In this document: one piece after another, positions 26,987 through 35,979 of the stretch
Position numbering within the stretch: the stretch's first letter is position 1
How the letters are laid out: every line of letters starts with the position of its first letter
Source of the DNA: Pseudomonas peradeniyensis
GTDB lineage: Bacteria > Pseudomonadota > Gammaproteobacteria > Pseudomonadales > Pseudomonadaceae
DNA: 64,000 nucleotides
Assembly: GCF_014268935.2 (NCBI RefSeq)
Contig: NZ_JABWRJ020000001.1
Span: 434,001 to 498,000, forward strand
Direction: 5' to 3'
Translations under genes and position numbers: made by a program
Notes under the pieces: generated by a model
What the model was told of the DNA's origin: nothing
Database searches by the model: none
What the model saw: only the letters and a program-made list of their open reading frames with translations

Positions 26987-29644
26987 ATGCGTACCGAACA
27001 ACCGCAAGTGATCTACCTCAAGGACTATCAGGCCCCCGAGTACCTGATCGACGAGACCCACCTGACCTTCGAACTGTTCGAGGACCACAGCCTGGTCCAT
27101 GCGCAGCTGGTCATGCGCCGCAACCCCGAGCGCGGCGCCGGCCTGCCGCCGCTGGTGCTCGATGGCCAGCACCTGGAGCTGCTGAGCGTGCAGCTGGACG
27201 ACCAGGCGCTGGGCGCCGACGACTACCAGCTCGACGACGACAGCCTCACCGTGCAGCCGAAGGGCGAGCGCTTCACCCTCGACACCAGCGTGAAGATCCA
27301 CCCGGAAAGCAACACCGCGCTGGAAGGCCTGTACAAGTCCGGCAAGATGTTCTGCACCCAGTGCGAGGCCGAGGGTTTCCGCAAGATCACCTACTACCTC
27401 GACCGCCCGGACGTGATGAGCACCTTCACCACCACGGTGATTGCCGAGCAGCATCGCTATCCGGTGCTGTTGTCCAACGGCAACCCGGTCGGCAGCGGTC
27501 CGGGTGATGACGGCCGCCACTGGGCGACCTGGGAAGACCCGTTCAAGAAGCCGGCCTACCTGTTCGCCCTGGTGGCCGGTGACCTCTGGTGCAAGGAAGA
27601 CACGTTCGTTCGCCAGTCAGGCCGTGATGTGACCCTGCGCATCTATGTCGAGCCGGAAAACCTCGACAAGTGCGACCACGCCATGGTCAGCCTGAAGAAG
27701 TCCATGCGCTGGGATGAGGAGGTCTACGGTCGCGAGTATGACCTGGACATCTTCATGATCGTCGCGGTCAACGACTTCAACATGGGCGCCATGGAAAACA
27801 AGGGCCTGAACATCTTCAACTCCAGCTGCGTGCTGGCCCGCGCCGAGACCGCCACCGACGCCGCCCACCAGCGGGTCGAGGGCGTGGTCGCCCACGAGTA
27901 CTTCCACAACTGGTCGGGCAACCGCGTGACCTGCCGCGACTGGTTCCAGTTGTCGCTCAAGGAAGGCTTCACGGTGTACCGCGACGCCGAGTTCAGCGCC
28001 GACATGAACTCGCGCACGGTCAAGCGCATCGAGGATGTCGCCTACCTGCGCACCCACCAGTTCGCCGAGGACGCCGGTCCCATGGCCCACCCGGTGCGCC
28101 CGGCGAGCTTCATCGAGATCTCCAACTTCTACACCCTGACCGTGTACGAGAAGGGCGCCGAGGTCGTGGGCATGGTCCATACCCTGCTGGGCGCCGAGGG
28201 CTTCCGCAAGGGCAGCGACCTGTACTTCGAGCGTCATGACGGCCAGGCGGTGACCACCGATGACTTCATCAAGGCCATGGAAGACGCCAACGGCGTTGAC
28301 CTGACCCAGTTCAAGCGCTGGTACAGCCAGGCCGGCACGCCGCGCCTGGAGGTCAGCGAGGCCTATGACGCCGCTGCGCAGACCTACAGCCTGACCTTCC
28401 GCCAGAGCTGCCCGCAGACCCCGGACAAGGTCGAGAAGCTGCCGTTCGTGATCCCGGTGGCCCTGGGCCTGCTGGACGCCGAAGGCAACGACCTGCCGCT
28501 GCGCCTGGTGGGCGAGGCGCAGGCCGTCGGCAGCAGCCGCGTGCTGTCGGTGACCGAGGCCGAGCAGACCTTCACCTTCGAGGGGATCAAGGCCAAGCCG
28601 CTGCCGTCGCTGCTGCGCGGCTTCAGCGCGCCGGTCAAGCTGAGCTTCCCGTACGACCGCGACCAGCTGATGTTCCTCATGCAGCATGACAGCGATGGCT
28701 TCAACCGCTGGGAAGCGGGGCAGCAGTTGTCGGTGCAGGTGTTGCAGGAACTGATCGGCCAGCACCAGCGTGGTGAAGCGCTCACGCTTGACCAGCGCCT
28801 GATCACTGCCCTGGGCACCGTGCTCGGCAATGCGTCGCTGGACCCCGCCATGGTTGCCGAGATGCTTTCGCTGCCGGGCGAGGCGTACCTCACCGAAATC
28901 AGCCAGGTGGCCGATGTCGATGCGATCCACGCCGCCCGCGAGTTCGCCCGCCAGCAGATCGCCGAGCAGCTGTTCGACGCCCTGTGGGCGCGCTACCAGG
29001 CCAACCGCGAAGTCTCGCGCAAGACCGCCTATGTGGCCTCGGCCGAGCATTTCGCCCGCCGCAGCCTGCAGAACATCGCCCTGTCGTACCTGATGCTGAG
29101 CGCCAAGGCGCCGGTGCTCGAGGCGACCCTGGAGCAGTTCGAGCACTGCGACAACATGACCGAGCGCCTCACCGCCCTGGCGGTGCTGGTCAACTCGCCG
29201 TTCGAGGCCGAGCGGGCCAAGGCGCTGGAAGCCTTCGCCGAGCACTTCAAGGACAACCCGCTGGTCATGGATCAGTGGTTCAGCGTACAGGCGGCCAGCA
29301 CCCTGCCGGGTGGCCTGGCGCGGGTCCAGGCGTTGATGGAGCACCCGGCCTTCACCTTGAAGAACCCGAACAAGGTACGCGCCTTGGTCGGCGCCTTCGC
29401 CGGGCAGAACCTGGTCAACTTCCACGCCGCCGATGGGTCGGGGTACCGCTTCCTGGCGGACCTGGTGATCGAGCTGAACGCGCTGAACCCGCAGATCGCC
29501 TCGCGCCAGCTCGCACCACTGACCCGCTGGCGCAAGTACGACGACAAGCGCCAGGCGCTGATGAAGGGCGAGCTGGAGCGGATTCTCGCGTCCGGGGCGC
29601 TGTCCAGCGATGTGTATGAGGTGGTGAGCAAGAGCTTGGCGTAA
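26987..29644 (+). CDS. pepN: Aminopeptidase N
   Basis: This M1 zinc aminopeptidase has 885 residues. The zinc site is His303, Glu304, His307 and Glu326 (HEYFHNW...LKEG). The substrate N-terminus is held by the GAMEN motif (NMGAMENKGLNIF). It removes N-terminal residues in the late steps of cytoplasmic peptide turnover. The four-domain length is intact. A Shine-Dalgarno AAAGGAT precedes the ATG. It is the last gene before a REP palindrome. Confidence 0.98.
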   Translation: MRTEQPQVIYLKDYQAPEYLIDETHLTFELFEDHSLVHAQLVMRRNPERGAGLPPLVLDGQHLELLSVQLDDQALGADDYQLDDDSLTVQPKGERFTLDTSVKIHPESNTALEGLYKSGKMFCTQCEAEGFRKITYYLDRPDVMSTFTTTVIAEQHRYPVLLSNGNPVGSGPGDDGRHWATWEDPFKKPAYLFALVAGDLWCKEDTFVRQSGRDVTLRIYVEPENLDKCDHAMVSLKKSMRWDEEVYGREYDLDIFMIVAVNDFNMGAMENKGLNIFNSSCVLARAETATDAAHQRVEGVVAHEYFHNWSGNRVTCRDWFQLSLKEGFTVYRDAEFSADMNSRTVKRIEDVAYLRTHQFAEDAGPMAHPVRPASFIEISNFYTLTVYEKGAEVVGMVHTLLGAEGFRKGSDLYFERHDGQAVTTDDFIKAMEDANGVDLTQFKRWYSQAGTPRLEVSEAYDAAAQTYSLTFRQSCPQTPDKVEKLPFVIPVALGLLDAEGNDLPLRLVGEAQAVGSSRVLSVTEAEQTFTFEGIKAKPLPSLLRGFSAPVKLSFPYDRDQLMFLMQHDSDGFNRWEAGQQLSVQVLQELIGQHQRGEALTLDQRLITALGTVLGNASLDPAMVAEMLSLPGEAYLTEISQVADVDAIHAAREFARQQIAEQLFDALWARYQANREVSRKTAYVASAEHFARRSLQNIALSYLMLSAKAPVLEATLEQFEHCDNMTERLTALAVLVNSPFEAERAKALEAFAEHFKDNPLVMDQWFSVQAASTLPGGLARVQALMEHPAFTLKNPNKVRALVGAFAGQNLVNFHAADGSGYRFLADLVIELNALNPQIASRQLAPLTRWRKYDDKRQALMKGELERILASGALSSDVYEVVSKSLA

Positions 29645-29660
29645 GCCTGTTCGACACCAA

Positions 29661-29722
29661 TCGCGGGGCAAGCCCGCTCCCACGCCAGTTGAGGATGGCG
29701 TGGGAGCGGGCTTGCCCCGCGA
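29661..29722. repeat. REP-like palindrome, type A, perfect 27-bp stem
   Basis: The arms 29661-29687 and 29696-29722 are perfectly complementary with an 8-nt loop (gttgagga). It is the best-preserved type A copy in the window and lies 17 nt after pepN. It could act as a bidirectional transcript-end structure. Confidence 0.9.
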
Positions 29723-29879
29723 TGCTTCTGGCGGTTAACAAAACATAACGTCCCGCTCGTTGTGTTCCGCCGAACAACCCCGATACGATGGCCCGAAGCT
29801 ATTCCAGGGCTCTGGAACAGGGTTTTCACAGTACCTGGCAATAGATTGACCCAGCACAAGAACACAACAGGGGGCAGTC

Positions 29880-30896
29880 ATGAGAGAGCGGGCAAGGGCA
29901 CGCTACAGCCTGGCGGCCAGCGCGATGCTGGCGCTGACGCTGGGTATCGGGGCCGGGCATGTCCTGGCGGCGGTGGCCGCCGAGGAATACTCGGTGGAGT
30001 CGGCCAAGGCCAGCCAGAGCCTGTTGATCGGCGCCACCCATGCCGGGCAACGCCTGGTGGTGGTCGGCGATCGCGGCCACATTCTGTTCTCCGACGACCA
30101 GGGCAAGACCTGGACCCAGGCCCGGGTCCCCACCCGGCAACTGCTCACCGCCGTGTTCTTCCTCGACGACAAGCGCGGCTGGGCCGTCGGCCACGACGCG
30201 CAGATCCTCGCCAGCAGCGACGGCGGCGCGACCTGGAGCAAGCAGTTCGAAGACCTGTCCCGCGAGGCCCCCTTGCTCGATGTGCGCTTCCTCGACCCGC
30301 AGCACGGCTTCGCCGTGGGTGCCTACGGCGCCCTGCTGGAAACCCTCGATGGCGGCCAGCACTGGCAGGACGTCGCCGAACGCCTGGACAACCCCGACCA
30401 GCTGCACCTCAACGCCATCACCCTGGTGAAGGACGCCGGCCTGTTCATCGTCGGCGAGCAGGGCGGCATGTTCCGCTCCAGCGACGCCGGCCAGAGCTGG
30501 ACCAAGGTCCAGGGCCCCTACGAGGGCTCGCTGTTCGGCGTGATCGGCACCGCCCAGCCCAACACCCTGCTGGCCTACGGCCTGCGCGGCAACCTGTTCC
30601 GCTCCACCGATTTCGGCGACAGCTGGCAGCCGATCGAGCTCAAGGCCGAACGCGGCCCGCTCGAATTCGGCCTGGCAAGCGCTACGCTTCTCGAAGACGG
30701 CAGCCTGGTGCTGGTCGGCAATGGCGGCAGCGTGCTGCGCAGCCATGACGATGGGCAGACCTTCAGCGTGCGTAACCGCGCCGACCGCATTGCCCTGTCG
30801 GGCGTCAGCGGCCTGGGCGGTGGCGGCCTGCTGCTGGTCGGGCAAGGGGGCGTGCACCTGGCCTCGGCCGACGGCACCCAGGAGGCGCGTCCATGA
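29880..30896 (+). CDS. YCF48-like / BNR-repeat periplasmic protein
   Basis: 338 residues with a signal peptide (about 1-31, ending AAVAA) and a beta-propeller built from repeated DxGxTW blades (SDDQGKTW, SDGGATW, SDAGQSW, STDFGDSW). It is related to the photosystem II assembly factor Ycf48, but in bacteria without photosynthesis. Its stop overlaps the RND gene start (ATGA), a pairing that recurs in proteobacteria. It is probably a periplasmic partner of the transporter; the substrate is unknown. TTCCAG/CTGGAA at 29804-29819 lies about 60 nt upstream. Confidence 0.85.
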   Translation: MRERARARYSLAASAMLALTLGIGAGHVLAAVAAEEYSVESAKASQSLLIGATHAGQRLVVVGDRGHILFSDDQGKTWTQARVPTRQLLTAVFFLDDKRGWAVGHDAQILASSDGGATWSKQFEDLSREAPLLDVRFLDPQHGFAVGAYGALLETLDGGQHWQDVAERLDNPDQLHLNAITLVKDAGLFIVGEQGGMFRSSDAGQSWTKVQGPYEGSLFGVIGTAQPNTLLAYGLRGNLFRSTDFGDSWQPIELKAERGPLEFGLASATLLEDGSLVLVGNGGSVLRSHDDGQTFSVRNRADRIALSGVSGLGGGGLLLVGQGGVHLASADGTQEARP

Positions 30897-33286
30897 CCAG
30901 CCGGGAGAGCTTCGACATGCAGCACAAGGACAAGGCCACCCTGCTGGAACGCCTGATCTTCAACAACCGCCCCATCGTCATCGCCATCTGCGTGCTGGTG
31001 AGCATCTTCCTGTTCTGGCAAGCCACGCAGATCCGCCCCTCCACCAGCTTTGAGAAGATGATTCCGCTGCAGCATCCGTTCATCGAACAGATGCTCGAGC
31101 ACCGCAACGACCTGGCCAACCTCGGCAACACCGTGCGTGTGTCGGTGGAGTCGACCAAGGGTGATATCTTCGACAAGGACTACATGGAGACCCTGCGCCA
31201 GATCCATGACGAGGTGTTCTACATCCCCGGCGTCGACCGCGCGGGGCTGAAGTCGCTGTGGAGCCCCAGCGTGCGCTGGAGCGAGGTCACCGAAGAGGGC
31301 TTCTCCGGCGGCGAGGTGATCCCCAACACCTACAACGGCTCCCAGGACAGCCTCGACACCCTGCGCGACAACGTGCTCAAGTCCGGCCAGGTCGGGCGCC
31401 TGGTGGCCAACAATTTCAAGTCCAGCATCATCGACATCCCGTTGCTGGAAAGCTACCCCGACCCGCAGGACCCGGGGCGCCAGGTCAAGCTCGACTACCA
31501 GCAGTTCTCGCACCAGCTGGAAGAGAAGATTCGCGACAAGTTCCAGGCGCAGAACCCCAACGTGAAGATCCACATCGTCGGCTTCGCCAAGAAGGTCGGC
31601 GACCTGATCGACGGCCTGGTGATGGTGGCAATGTTCTTCGGCGTGGCGCTGGTGATCACCTGGGCGCTGCTGTACTGGTTCACCTGGTGCATCCGCAGCA
31701 CCATCGCCGTGCTCATCACCACCCTGGTGGCGGTGGTCTGGCAGCTGGGCCTGATGCACGCGGTGGGCTTCGGCCTGGACCCGTACTCGATGCTGGTGCC
31801 GTTCCTGATCTTCGCCATCGGCATCTCCCACGGGGTGCAGAAGATCAACGGCATCGCCCTGCAGTCCAGCGACGCCGACAACGCCCTGACCGCGGCGCGG
31901 CGTACCTTCCGCCAGCTGTTCCTGCCGGGGATGATCGCCATCCTCGCCGACGCCGTGGGCTTCATCACCCTGCTGATCATCGACATCGGGGTGATCCGCG
32001 AGCTGGCCATCGGCGCCTCGATCGGCGTGGCGGTGATCGTCTTCACCAACCTGATCCTGCTGCCGGTGGCGATCAGCTACGTCGGCATCAGCCAGAAGGC
32101 CATCGCCCGCAGCAAGAAGGACGCCACCCGTGAGCACCCGTTCTGGCGCCTGCTGTCCAACTTCGCCAGCGCCAAGGTGGCGCCGGTGTCGGTGGTGCTG
32201 GCGCTGCTGGCCTTCGCCGGTGGCCTCTGGTACAGCCAGAACCTGAAGATCGGCGACCTCGACCAGGGCGCGCCGGAGCTGCGCCCGGACTCGCGCTACA
32301 ACCAGGACAACAGCTTCATCATCAGCAACTACTCGACCAGTTCCGACGTACTGGTGATCATGGTCAAGACCCCGGCCGAGAGCTGCTCGATCCACTCGAC
32401 CATGGCGCCGATCGACGAGTTGATGTGGACCATGGACAACACCCCGGGGGTGCAGTCGACCATCTCCCTGGTGACCGTGTCGAAACAGGTCATCAAGGGC
32501 ATGAACGAGGGCAGCCTGAAATGGGAGACCCTGTCGCGCAACCCGGACATCCTCAACAACTCCATCGCCCGCGCTGACGGCCTGTACAACGCCGACTGCT
32601 CGCTGGCGCCGGTGCTGGTGTTCCTCAACGACCACAAGGCCGAGACCCTGGAGCGGGTCACCGCCGCGGCCAAGGCCTTTGCCGACAGCCACAACAAGGA
32701 AGGCCTGCAGTTCCTCCTGGCGGCGGGTAACGCCGGCATCGAGGCGGCCACCAACGAGGTGATCAAGTCGGCCGAGCTGACCATCCTCATCCTGGTCTAC
32801 ATCTGCGTGGCGGTGATGTGCATGATCACCTTCCGCTCGTTCGCCGCGACGCTGTGCATCGTCCTGCCGCTGGTGCTGACCTCGGTGCTGGGCAACGCGC
32901 TGATGGCGTTCATGGGCATCGGCGTGAAGGTCGCCACGCTGCCGGTGGTGGCGCTGGGCGTGGGTATCGGCGTGGACTACGGCATCTACATCTACAGCCG
33001 CCTGGAGAGCTTCCTGCGTGCCGGCCTGCCGTTGCAGGAGGCCTACTACGAGACCCTGCGCTCCACCGGCAAGGCGGTGCTGTTCACCGGCCTGTGCCTG
33101 GCCATCGGCGTGTGCACCTGGATCTTCTCGGCCATCAAGTTCCAGGCCGACATGGGCCTGATGCTGACCTTCATGCTGCTGTGGAACATGTTCGGCGCCC
33201 TGTGGCTGCTGCCGGCGCTGGCGCGGTTCCTGATCAAACCGGAGAAGCTGGCGGGCAAGGAGGGTGGTTCGATCTTCGCTCACTGA
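30893..33286 (+). CDS. RND-superfamily (MMPL-type) transporter
   Basis: 797 residues with about 12 membrane helices in two halves, each opened by a single helix and a large periplasmic loop. Helix 4-type segments (VPFLIFAIGISHGVQ and VALGVGIGVDYGIYI) mark the MMPL/HpnN-like branch. These proteins move lipids or hydrophobic compounds across the envelope. Homologues often cluster with YCF48, DUF1302 and DUF1329 genes; only the YCF48 gene is present here. The substrate is unknown. Confidence 0.88.
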   Translation: MTSRESFDMQHKDKATLLERLIFNNRPIVIAICVLVSIFLFWQATQIRPSTSFEKMIPLQHPFIEQMLEHRNDLANLGNTVRVSVESTKGDIFDKDYMETLRQIHDEVFYIPGVDRAGLKSLWSPSVRWSEVTEEGFSGGEVIPNTYNGSQDSLDTLRDNVLKSGQVGRLVANNFKSSIIDIPLLESYPDPQDPGRQVKLDYQQFSHQLEEKIRDKFQAQNPNVKIHIVGFAKKVGDLIDGLVMVAMFFGVALVITWALLYWFTWCIRSTIAVLITTLVAVVWQLGLMHAVGFGLDPYSMLVPFLIFAIGISHGVQKINGIALQSSDADNALTAARRTFRQLFLPGMIAILADAVGFITLLIIDIGVIRELAIGASIGVAVIVFTNLILLPVAISYVGISQKAIARSKKDATREHPFWRLLSNFASAKVAPVSVVLALLAFAGGLWYSQNLKIGDLDQGAPELRPDSRYNQDNSFIISNYSTSSDVLVIMVKTPAESCSIHSTMAPIDELMWTMDNTPGVQSTISLVTVSKQVIKGMNEGSLKWETLSRNPDILNNSIARADGLYNADCSLAPVLVFLNDHKAETLERVTAAAKAFADSHNKEGLQFLLAAGNAGIEAATNEVIKSAELTILILVYICVAVMCMITFRSFAATLCIVLPLVLTSVLGNALMAFMGIGVKVATLPVVALGVGIGVDYGIYIYSRLESFLRAGLPLQEAYYETLRSTGKAVLFTGLCLAIGVCTWIFSAIKFQADMGLMLTFMLLWNMFGALWLLPALARFLIKPEKLAGKEGGSIFAH

Positions 33287-33299
33287 TCGAGGTCTGATT

Positions 33300-33353
33300 G
33301 CGGGGCAAGCCCGCTCCCACGACCTACCTGGCGTGGGAGCGGGCTTGCCCCGC
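33300..33353. repeat. REP-like palindrome, type A, perfect 21-bp stem
   Basis: The arms 33300-33320 and 33333-33353 are perfectly complementary around a 12-nt loop. It lies 13 nt after the RND gene and 41 nt before the next start. Confidence 0.9.
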
Positions 33354-33394
33354 GATGCGTATAATGGCGGCCATTTTTCTCAATCGGTGCCTCC

Positions 33395-33685
33395 ATGACC
33401 ACCCTCGCCAGCGCCCTCGCATCCTGCGACATGCTCCTGATCGACGGCCTGCACGCCTTCGACTTCACCTTCGACGCATCCGGCCTCACCATCGAGTGCA
33501 TGGACGGCCGCCAGCTGCGTCGCTGGTCCTTCACCCCCGACCAGGTCGCCGCCGCCACCGGCGCGGGCGACGACTGGAGCCTGGCCAGTGACGAAGGCGA
33601 GCATCGTCTAGTCTGTATGAGTGCTTTTCGTGCCCCGGATGAAGAAGACGATGAACAGGAAATGGACACGCCTGCTGACCGCTAG
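33395..33685 (+). CDS. Small acidic conserved protein, possibly DUF5629
   Basis: This 96-residue protein begins MTTLASALASCDMLLIDGLHAFDF and ends in a highly acidic tail (DEEDDEQEMD). It resembles a small Pseudomonas family of unknown function (DUF5629, from memory, not checked). It is cytoplasmic, with no signal. Its 3' end overlaps the next gene in a different frame by about 45 nt. Confidence 0.7.
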   Translation: MTTLASALASCDMLLIDGLHAFDFTFDASGLTIECMDGRQLRRWSFTPDQVAAATGAGDDWSLASDEGEHRLVCMSAFRAPDEEDDEQEMDTPADR

Positions 33686-34781
33686 CCTCATGGCTTTGTC
33701 AGTCAACGCCCAAGCCGCCACGTTGCTGGTGGGCAGCTACACCGACAACGGCAGCGAAGGGATCTACCGCTACGACTTCGACTCCCGCACGGGGCAGATC
33801 GACGCCACGCCCCGTCAGGTGGTCAAGAGCGTCAGCCCTTCGTGGCTGGTGCTGTCCGCCGACCAGCGCCAGTTGTTCGCGGTCAATGAAACGCCCAAGG
33901 GCCAGGTCAGCAGTTTCTCGCTGGGCAAGCAGGGCGAGATCAAGCTGTTGAACCAGGTGCCCAGCCAGGGCGATGAGCCGACCCACGCCAGCCTCAGCCA
34001 CGACCAGCGCTACCTGTTCGTTGCCAACTACGCCGTTGCCCCCGACCCCGGTGGCAGCCTGGTGGTGATCCCGGTGGCCCGGGACGGCAAGCTCAAGCCG
34101 GTGGTGCAGCAGGCCCGGCATGCGCCGAGCAAGGTCAATCTCGAGCGCCAGGCCGGTGCCCATGTGCATTCGCTGGTGTTGTCGCCCGATGGCCGCCACC
34201 TGTACGCCAGCGACCTGGGCGCCGACAAGGTGTTCATCTACCGCTACGACGGCGCCAGCCCCGAGCATCCGCTGAGCCCGGCGATCCCGCCTGCGGTCGA
34301 ATTGCCGCCTGGCAGCGGCCCGCGTCACCTGCTGTTCGACGCCAAGGGCCGGCATGCCTACCTGACCCTGGAGATGAGCGCCGAGGTGGTGGTGTTCGAT
34401 GTGCAGGACGGTGCGCTGACCGAGCGCCAGCGCCTGCCGCTGACCGAAAGCACGGACGCTGCGGCGAAGGCCGCTGGCGGCCTGCACCTGTCGGCCGATG
34501 GGCGTTTCCTCTATGTCAGCAACCGCGGCACCGCCAACGAGATCGTGGTGTATGCCGTGGGCAAGGACGATGGCCGACTCACCCTGCTGCAGCGCCGTTC
34601 GGTGGAGGGCGATCATCCCCGGGAGTTTGCCCTCGATCCGGATGGCAACTACCTGCTGGTGGCGAACCAGAAGAGCAACCAGATCGTGGTCATGCGCCGC
34701 GATCCGCGCAGCGGCAAGCTGGGCGAGACGGTGCAGAAGCTGCCCCAGCAGGCGCCTTCGGATCTCAAGTTTTTGGAATGA
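33639..34781 (+). CDS. Exported lactonase-family seven-bladed beta-propeller protein
   Basis: 380 residues with a Sec signal peptide (MKKTMNRKW, then LLTASLMALSVNAQAA) and the 6-phosphogluconolactonase-like propeller (LLVGSYTD, GAHVHSLVLSPDGRHLY, GPRHLLFDAKGRHAYL, NGNYLLVANQ). Cytoplasmic Pgl enzymes lack a signal, so this exported version may act on another lactone or none. ATG 33639 keeps two basic residues before the hydrophobic core; ATG 33651 is also possible. Both overlap the upstream gene. Confidence 0.85.
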   Translation: MKKTMNRKWTRLLTASLMALSVNAQAATLLVGSYTDNGSEGIYRYDFDSRTGQIDATPRQVVKSVSPSWLVLSADQRQLFAVNETPKGQVSSFSLGKQGEIKLLNQVPSQGDEPTHASLSHDQRYLFVANYAVAPDPGGSLVVIPVARDGKLKPVVQQARHAPSKVNLERQAGAHVHSLVLSPDGRHLYASDLGADKVFIYRYDGASPEHPLSPAIPPAVELPPGSGPRHLLFDAKGRHAYLTLEMSAEVVVFDVQDGALTERQRLPLTESTDAAAKAAGGLHLSADGRFLYVSNRGTANEIVVYAVGKDDGRLTLLQRRSVEGDHPREFALDPDGNYLLVANQKSNQIVVMRRDPRSGKLGETVQKLPQQAPSDLKFLE

Positions 34782-34794
34782 ACCTGCGTTTGCC

Positions 34795-34913
34795 CTGTAG
34801 GAGCGGCCTTGTGCCGCGAAAGGGCCGCAGAGCGGCCCCAGGATTTCAGCGTTAATGCATCAATCGCCGGGGCTGCTGTGCAGCCCTTTCGCGGCACAAG
34901 GCCGCTCCTACAG
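34795..34913. repeat. Long palindromic repeat, type B, perfect 30-bp outer stem
   Basis: CTGTAGGAGCGGCCTTGTGC and the ten bases after it (34795-34824) are perfectly complementary to 34884-34913. Inner segments gccgcagagcggcccc and ccggggctgctgtgcagccc form further hairpins. It lies 14 nt after the lactonase gene. The 138 nt between it and 35052 hold no ORF and probably the promoter of the next small gene. Confidence 0.9.
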
Positions 34914-35051
34914 GGGGCGTGCGTCCAATTATCGATGGGGGTGATATTCGCTACTGCTGCAATGAATTTTTCCAGGCAGACGCATCGGCGTAAGTTTTGA
35001 CCCAAGGCCCCGACGGGCCAACGTCAACCACCGAAGTCGAGGTCAGCCCAC

Positions 35052-35228
35052 ATGAACTTCAATCTCTTCCCGGTCATCGCCGCATCCGCCATCTCCGCCT
35101 CCGTCGTCCTGCCGGCCCATGCCCAGCTGGAGCAAAGCGCCAAGGCGTCCAACACCCACAGCTACACCCAGAAGTACCTGCAGCAGAGCGCGCATTTCCA
35201 TGCGGCCCTGAGCAAGCACGTCAATTGA
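35052..35228 (+). CDS. Small exported protein (58 residues), unknown
   Basis: It begins MNFNLFPVIAASAISASVV and has a signal peptide ending PAHA-Q, leaving a mature peptide of about 34 residues rich in Gln, Ser and His (QLEQSAKASNTHSYTQKY). Frame use is in keeping with a real gene: hydrophobic core, cleavage site, then a polar tail. No close family is recognised. Upstream AT-richer sequence could hold a promoter. It may be a stress-linked periplasmic peptide, but nothing proves this. Confidence 0.6.
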   Translation: MNFNLFPVIAASAISASVVLPAHAQLEQSAKASNTHSYTQKYLQQSAHFHAALSKHVN

Positions 35229-35309
35229 GTGTGTAAAGCCATTGGTAATAGCACAACGCCATGTGATTTAATTTGACGCTAATTTTTTGACTCGCCAAAG
35301 GGGCAGAGC

Positions 35310-35372
35310 ATGATGTGGCGTATCACGGCGGTAGTGCTGTTGTTGATGTCCGCGCCGATCCTGGCGCTTTGA
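35310..35372 (+). CDS. Possible 20-residue membrane peptide
   Basis: MMWRITAVVLLLMSAPILAL, preceded by AAAGGGG (35298-35304) with 5-nt spacing. One hydrophobic helix covers nearly the whole peptide. Such short hydrophobic ORFs can be regulatory small membrane proteins or leader peptides. It stands between the small exported protein and the GST gene, so no downstream gene in the same direction could be attenuated by it. Confidence 0.35.
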   Translation: MMWRITAVVLLLMSAPILAL

Positions 35373-35385
35373 GCGACACGCTGTT

Positions 35386-35979
35386 TCACTTGGCCATCAC
35401 GGCCTTGAACAGCGGCGATGCCAGCCAGCCCTGCAACCAGCTCCGCAACCGCGGATAAGCCGCCTCGGCGAACCATTCGGGTTCGACCCCGGCAAACTGG
35501 CGCATCAGGGGCAGCAAGGCGGCGTCGGCCAGGCTTGGGTGAGCGGCCAGCAGGTAGGGCCTGCCTTCGAGCAGGCGTTCCAGCTCGGCCAGCCAGGGCT
35601 CGGCCTGGGCGCGGTAGTGCGCCCGGGTGTGCTCGGGGTAGCGCTCGGCGTACTTGTACAGGTTCACCTGCGCCTTGAAGGTGCCGTCGTTGCGCGCGAT
35701 CAGCATTTCGGCCTGCTGCGCCGCGGCGGGATCGGCCTGCAGGCGCCAGTCCTCGGGGTCATGTCGGGCCAGCGCCCAGCGCATGATGTCCAGGCTTTCC
35801 TCCAGCACCGCATCCCCGGTATCGAGCACCGGCACCGTGCCCTTGGGCGACAGTGCCAGCAGCTCGGCCGGCTTTTCCTTCATCTTCACCTCGTGGACCT
35901 GCACGTCGCAGCCAGCGTAGCGCAGGGCCAGGCGCGCGCGCATGGCCCAGGGGCAGCGGCGGAACGAGTAAAGGATCAC
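35386..35979 (-). CDS. Glutathione S-transferase family protein
   Basis: 197 residues. The thioredoxin-like N-terminal half starts MILYSFRRCPWAMRARLAL and has the glutathione-binding KGTVPVLDTGDAVLEESLDI. The C-terminal helical domain includes HPSLADAALLPLMRQFAGV. The GTG at 35979 overlaps the sbcC stop (GTGA) and is 6 nt after GGAGGT, so it is preferred to the GTG at 35985. It is probably co-transcribed with sbcDC. The CPWAM site resembles GrxB-type/omega GSTs. The substrate is unknown. Confidence 0.88.
   Translation of the reverse strand: MILYSFRRCPWAMRARLALRYAGCDVQVHEVKMKEKPAELLALSPKGTVPVLDTGDAVLEESLDIMRWALARHDPEDWRLQADPAAAQQAEMLIARNDGTFKAQVNLYKYAERYPEHTRAHYRAQAEPWLAELERLLEGRPYLLAAHPSLADAALLPLMRQFAGVEPEWFAEAAYPRLRSWLQGWLASPLFKAVMAK

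Noticed and set aside
30575..33283. 902-codon open frame antisense to the RND transporter
   Set aside because: Composition is His/Gln/Arg-rich and mirrors the codon pattern of the sense gene; no ribosome site or recognisable domain.
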